Source: JBLNDG01 sp050261415
Lineage (GTDB): Bacteria; Bacillota; Clostridia; Lutisporales; Lutisporaceae
DNA length: 29,283 bases
Assembly (NCBI GenBank): GCA_050261415.1
Contig: JBLNDG010000254.1
Location: 1-29,283, forward strand
Direction of reading: 5' to 3'
The notes below the pieces were generated by a model. It made no database searches and was not told the DNA's origin. It saw nothing but the letters and a program-made list of their open reading frames with translations. Below, in pieces: positions 26,067 to 29,283 of this stretch (its first letter is position 1; every line of letters begins with the position of its first letter). The translations under genes were made by a program, and so were the position numbers.

Positions 26067-26149
26067 ATATGCCGTGAAAAGTACATTTTTGATGACCAAA
26101 ATCAGACGCTTTAACTGATTTTGTATGATAAATCTTTTTCACGGCATAT
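26067..26149. repeat. Nested inverted repeat upstream of spoIIE
   Basis: The outer 14-bp perfect arms are 26067-26080 and 26136-26149. An inner AAAATCAG/CTGATTTT pair is at 26098-26105 and 26115-26122. The whole is an 83-bp cruciform-like element with no gene inside. The stretch 26150-26346 holds no convincing gene: an 87-codon ORF there has no ribosome site and runs into the 95-bp repeat B. Confidence 0.6.
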
Positions 26150-26346
26150 ATTGTATATAAGGAAACACAAGCGTCATAATGTTCAATTACTGTATATGAA
26201 TTCTAACACAAGGGTTTTGAAATATTTGTCATGTTTGGTTCAGGAATTTAAAAAACTTTTAGACAATGTGACATGTTTTTTGACATTTGAGGTGCCAGAA
26301 ACTCAGGATAAGACATATGAAAATCAAAAAAGCCACGATTTAGTGA

Positions 26347-26441
26347 TAAAACTCATAATATTTGCAATAAATGAAATGCTGTAAATACTATGAGTTTTAC
26401 ATATTAAGTGCAAAACTTTTTTGTGAAACATAAAAGTTCAG
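26347..26441 (-). repeat. 95-bp structured repeat, copy B
   Basis: This is homologous to 17133-17227 in the same orientation. The stem (26347-26366 with 26380-26399) pairs at 18 of 20 positions, and the tail (26407-26441) is nearly identical to copy A. Two stem pairs differ from A by compensatory changes (G-C to A-T and C-G to T-A), which suggests the stem itself is conserved. Confidence 0.7.
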
Positions 26442-26507
26442 GCAGCGACTCATTTGAAAATGGTTTTGCATTGTCCGTTACTTGATTTGAAACAAGAAAT
26501 GAAAAAA

Positions 26508-26541
26508 GTCTTATGACTCAACTTATGCTGGGTCATAAGAC
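26508..26541 (-). terminator. Terminator of the secreted-protein operon
   Basis: GTCTTATGAC (26508-26517) and GTCATAAGAC (26532-26541) form a 10-bp stem; the minus strand continues into a T6 run (complement of 26502-26507). It lies 27 nt after the stop at 26568. Confidence 0.85.
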
Positions 26542-26567
26542 CTCATTTAGATTCTTTTAATCTACTA

Positions 26568-27467
26568 TCACTTTTCTAAAATATCCAAAGCTTTTTCATA
26601 TTCTGAAGTACCAACTTCAATAATACTGCCAGTTCTGGTAGCAAGACTTATAGAGTCCTCATTGTCTACAAGAAAAATTAAGTATGTCTTTTCTTCTTCA
26701 ATACCTGCAGGCAATAGTATTGAGTTAATATTTTCAAATCCGCCACCCTTATATATTTTCTCAGGTGTAAAATCAACTGAGACTATTGTTTTTGCAGCGT
26801 TTGCATATGATACATTGCTGGCCGTAAGTTCGATTATATGATCCGATGCATCTATTTGCTCCTTAATATCCGGTAGCCGATCAATTACTTTTTTCTTCTT
26901 TTTATCTTTAAAGATATTATTATCTTTAATCTTTTCGATATATTCTTTGGCATCAGATAGCTTGTTATACTTTGTGTCTTTAAACGGGGGGATATACTCC
27001 TTCTTTATAGGATCTTCCAGTAGTAAAAGATTTTCAGCATCATCAATCTTAATTACAAACTGGTTAAGTAATACATAAAACTTATTTGGATATACAGCTG
27101 AATCGTGCTCCGTCAGGAATAACATATATCGCCCGTCAGTCTCAAGACTATAGTTAGCAGCGTACACATCAATTACTTTCTGTTCCACCTGACCAACCAA
27201 TTCTTCCTCTACTTCAACAGTTACATTATCATGGTTTTTATCATACTCGGAGGCATCTGTGACCCTGCCAATTACAACATTTGAAGAGAATTTATTAACA
27301 GCATTATCAAATGTAAGTTCATATTTCATACTGCCTTGAGCGCCATTTATTGGCGTTTTATATTTAAAGGAATTTAATTCTAATCCTTCATTTCCGCCTA
27401 TAGGGTATACTGCTAAACCGAGAATTAATGCAGCCAACAAAAGAGGTATTAAAATATATTTTTTCAT
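26568..27467 (-). CDS. Secreted or membrane-anchored protein with a duplicated domain
   Basis: I do not recognise the family. A 299-aa product starts at ATG 27467, with GAGGTGA upstream (a GTG at 27473 is less likely). Residues 1-20 are a hydrophobic signal or anchor. Two segments of similar layout follow: about 58-140 and 205-285, each with a hydrophobic strand, a VTVEVEEEL- or VSVDFTPEK-like strand, and RYMLFL or TYLIFL near the end, suggesting an internal duplication. A Lys-rich linker (about 185-200) joins them. It lies 22 nt after the metzincin gene, so a protease-associated role such as inhibitor, propeptide-like chaperone or partner is possible but unproven. Confidence 0.6.
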   Translation of the reverse strand: MKKYILIPLLLAALILGLAVYPIGGNEGLELNSFKYKTPINGAQGSMKYELTFDNAVNKFSSNVVIGRVTDASEYDKNHDNVTVEVEEELVGQVEQKVIDVYAANYSLETDGRYMLFLTEHDSAVYPNKFYVLLNQFVIKIDDAENLLLLEDPIKKEYIPPFKDTKYNKLSDAKEYIEKIKDNNIFKDKKKKKVIDRLPDIKEQIDASDHIIELTASNVSYANAAKTIVSVDFTPEKIYKGGGFENINSILLPAGIEEEKTYLIFLVDNEDSISLATRTGSIIEVGTSEYEKALDILEK

Positions 27468-27489
27468 AAACACTCACCTCACCCCTCAA

Positions 27490-28101
27490 TTAATAGTTTT
27501 GCACCAGATGACTTTTATCCCTTGTTGTTAAAGTATATACGGAACTATCAGCAGATGAATACATAACATCACTGCTATTTAGGCTATGTCCAAGCCATCC
27601 CAAAGCATGGCTTAACTCATGTGTAAACTGCCTTTTATACTTACTTGAAGTAAATAAATAATAAGAAGGATGTTTGGGACTGTATATTATGCTTTTCATA
27701 ATCTCATAATTAGCGATTGTTCTTCCGCTATATGTATGGTCTCCGACATAACTGTAATCAACTAATGATGTGAGTGCGGTATAGTTTACCAAATCTGGCT
27801 CAATATCTTCTAATGTTGCTCTTGTGCCTCCATATACTTCTATCGTTGAATCTGCAACCGAATCAACCCCATATGCGCTGATACCGGCGTTGCTCCACTG
27901 GGTAGTAGCTTGTGAGAGATAGGTGCTAAACTCTGATGATGTAAAGCCATCATACAATCTTGAATATAATGTTCTTACTGGGTCATAACCAATCTGATCT
28001 TCATCGCTATAAAATACACTTAGCTCATCTGCAAAACACGTAAGTGGATAGGAAAGTAGCATTGTGAATACCAATAGACAAATCATTAACCTCTTTTTCA
28101 C
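27490..28101 (-). CDS. Secreted metzincin-like zinc protease
   Basis: A 203-aa protein with a signal peptide (1-24, cleavage probably after CFA) and a small protease domain. The zinc site is HELSH (His161, Glu162, His165) then Gly168 and His172, followed by the Met-turn DVMY (Met180). Canonical metzincins have HExxHxxGxxH; here there is one extra residue before the third His (HExxHxxGxxxH), checked on the DNA. A matrixin-like relative is most probable. The start is a GTG at 28101, spaced 8-9 nt from AAGGAGGAG. Confidence 0.78.
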   Translation of the reverse strand: MKKRLMICLLVFTMLLSYPLTCFADELSVFYSDEDQIGYDPVRTLYSRLYDGFTSSEFSTYLSQATTQWSNAGISAYGVDSVADSTIEVYGGTRATLEDIEPDLVNYTALTSLVDYSYVGDHTYSGRTIANYEIMKSIIYSPKHPSYYLFTSSKYKRQFTHELSHALGWLGHSLNSSDVMYSSADSSVYTLTTRDKSHLVQNY

Positions 28102-28147
28102 TCTGTGTCTCCTCCTTACATTTTATTCTATAGTACTCAAATAGTTA

Positions 28148-28213
28148 GTGGCCACAAACAAAATATTGCATGCAATTTACTTTATTATATTTAAGATAAT
28201 AAATATAATAAAG
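28148..28213. repeat. Three palindromes upstream of the metzincin gene
   Basis: Within 66 bp lie GTGGCCAC (28148-28155), ATTGCATGCAAT (28165-28176) and a perfect 14-bp inverted repeat, 28180-28193 with 28200-28213, loop 6 nt. They sit about 50-110 bp upstream of the start at 28101, where operators would be expected. The gap 28102-28364 holds no other gene that I can support. Confidence 0.5.
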
Positions 28214-28364
28214 ATATCTTATATGAAGAGCTAAATATATTATGTATTTAGGGACAATCATTTCTCTCTATACCGTTTACCCATATTTTTACATTTTTGT
28301 TATATATTATTTTTTAGTACCAGAGCAAAGTTTGTTTCTCTAATGTGTGAATTAATATCAAATT

Positions 28365-29031
28365 GTGCTCAAAATGTGTAAAAAACGATTTGGCGTAATA
28401 AAGGATTATAAAGACTGGATAGAACCTAAAATTGTAGGCAATGCGCTGGAGTTACTTAAAAAAGAGATACCAAAATACAAAAGCAAGATAAAACAGGTTC
28501 ACCTATGTTTTACTACGGATCCTTTCATGTATAACTATAAAGAGACCTCCGACTTAAGCATAGAAATAATTAAGAGGCTTAATAAATCTGGAATAAAATG
28601 CACTGCCTTGACAAAAAGGAATCCTTCCGGAGGAATTGACAGGACTAAGCAGCCAAAATGAATATGGTATCACTCTGATATCACTTAATGAAGATTTCAG
28701 AAAAGAATATGAACCATACGCAGCTCCGTACATAGAGAGAATCAGCAGTTTATATAAACTGCATAAAGCAGGAGTCAAAACTTGGGTAAGCATCGAACCA
28801 TACCCAACTCCAAATTTTGTTGAACAGAATTTCAGTGAAATACTGAATGTCATATCATTTGTAGATAAGATTATTTTCGGCCGCTTGAATTACAACCTCA
28901 TGGTAACAAAATACCCCGGATATAAAGATTTTTTTAATGAGCTGAGCAATGAAGTAATAAGCTTTTGCAGAAAAAATAATAAAGAATACCATATTAAAGA
29001 AGGTACAATGACTGTGTGCAAAGCAATCTAA
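28365..29031 (+). pseudogene. Broken SPL-type radical SAM protein gene
   Basis: Two overlapping frames join naturally as one protein: the first runs from about 28374 to the A5 run at 28613-28617, the second continues at 28618 (GILPEEL...) to 29031. Removing one A restores the frame. The joined product (about 215 aa) matches the C-terminal part of spore-photolyase-like radical SAM proteins (KDWIEPKI, CFTTDPFM, SIEPYPTPNF). The N-terminal part that should carry the CxxxCxxC iron-sulfur motif is missing and is not present upstream in any frame. Two lesions point to a pseudogene; a homopolymer sequencing error would explain only the frameshift. Confidence 0.8.
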
Positions 29032-29045
29032 GCAAAGGTGATAAT

Positions 29046-29102
29046 ATGTTGGATAGATATAAGCATTTTCTGGCTAACAATAATAAAAGGATAATACAAT
29101 AA
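29046..29102 (+). CDS. Possible 18-codon ORF after the broken radical SAM gene
   Basis: ATG 29046 to a TAA at 29100 encodes 18 residues, preceded by AAAGGTGA with 4 nt spacing. It follows the pseudogene by 14 nt. Nothing is recognisable and it may be a gene remnant or chance. Confidence 0.2.
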   Translation: MLDRYKHFLANNNKRIIQ

Positions 29103-29165
29103 AACCTATATAAATAATGTAAGCAAGTTTTTAAGAAACACTTTCTTTTAAAAAGGCTTTCCAAT

Positions 29166-29185
29166 AAAAAAAGCGGCTCCGCCGC
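29166..29185 (-). terminator. Terminator of the gene at the right edge
   Basis: A short GCGGC/GCCGC stem (29173-29177 and 29181-29185, 3-nt loop) is followed on the minus strand by T7 (complement of 29166-29172). Confidence 0.8.
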
Positions 29186-29208
29186 ACTTCAACTTAGTAC
29201 GTCGTTAA

Positions 29209-29283
29209 TTAGCGATAATCGTTAATGGTGTAATGTACGCCGTCAACACCTGTGTAATCTTCAGGTACCATTGAACCTCCGCA
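29209..29283 (-). CDS. C-terminal end of an unidentified protein (partial)
   Basis: The last 24 codons and TAA of a gene that enters from the right edge. The reading frame is open to the window end and ends in HYTINDYR just before a terminator, which supports a real gene. I do not recognise the product; the visible tail is too short to place. Confidence 0.6.
   Translation of the reverse strand, partial: CGGSMVPEDYTGVDGVHYTINDYR

Noticed and set aside
26121..26384. An 87-codon plus-strand ORF upstream of spoIIE
   Set aside because: No ribosome site at any Met, low-complexity residues, and its 3' end lies within the 95-bp repeat B.

Overview
The window looks like a chromosomal segment of a spore-forming anaerobic Firmicute (class Clostridia). 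The reasons are a moderately AT-rich sequence, strong AGGAGG-type ribosome binding sites, a spoIIE - VWA - kinase - tilS - hpt - ftsH block typical of that class, and a TAXI-type TRAP transporter with a sigma-54 activator beside it. I cannot name the species. Almost every gene from 157 to 28101 lies on the minus strand, so transcription runs right to left.

Region 1 (157-17094) is a catabolic cluster of unknown substrate. It reads, in order of transcription: a PrpR-like sigma-54 activator (14983-17094); an excellent -24/-12 promoter (14885-14900) with repeated GGACAA upstream sites (14939-14980); an M24 creatinase/Xaa-Pro-type hydrolase; a TAXI solute-binding lipoprotein; a fused TRAP permease; a zinc alcohol dehydrogenase; an asparaginase-fold amidohydrolase lacking the usual substrate-binding Asp; a second zinc alcohol dehydrogenase; a hydantoinase/dihydropyrimidinase-type cyclic amidase; a D-2-hydroxyacid dehydrogenase; a homocitrate/isopropylmalate-synthase-like DRE-TIM enzyme; an HMG-CoA-lyase-like enzyme with Asn in place of the catalytic Cys; and the catalytic subunit of a methylmalonyl-CoA mutase. 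The order suggests uptake of an amide-containing acid, ring or amide hydrolysis, oxidation, and C-C chemistry feeding into B12-dependent propionate metabolism. The true substrate and the extent of the operon are inference.

Region 2 (17231-26024) is housekeeping and sporulation: a FlK-like thioesterase, FtsH, hypoxanthine phosphoribosyltransferase, TilS, a membrane-anchored Ser/Thr kinase, a VWA protein and SpoIIE. Terminators at 21804-21836, 17650-17681 and 17136-17181 divide it into units.

Region 3 (26025-29283) is looser. It holds inverted repeats upstream of spoIIE, the second copy of a 95-bp structured repeat whose first copy is at 17133-17227, a two-gene secreted metzincin plus duplicated-domain protein operon, a broken radical SAM gene on the plus strand, and the last 24 codons of a minus-strand gene.

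The strongest leads are the sigma-54 cluster with two active-site-altered enzymes, the 95-bp repeat pair with compensatory stem changes, and the heptad-repeat dyad at 60-150.
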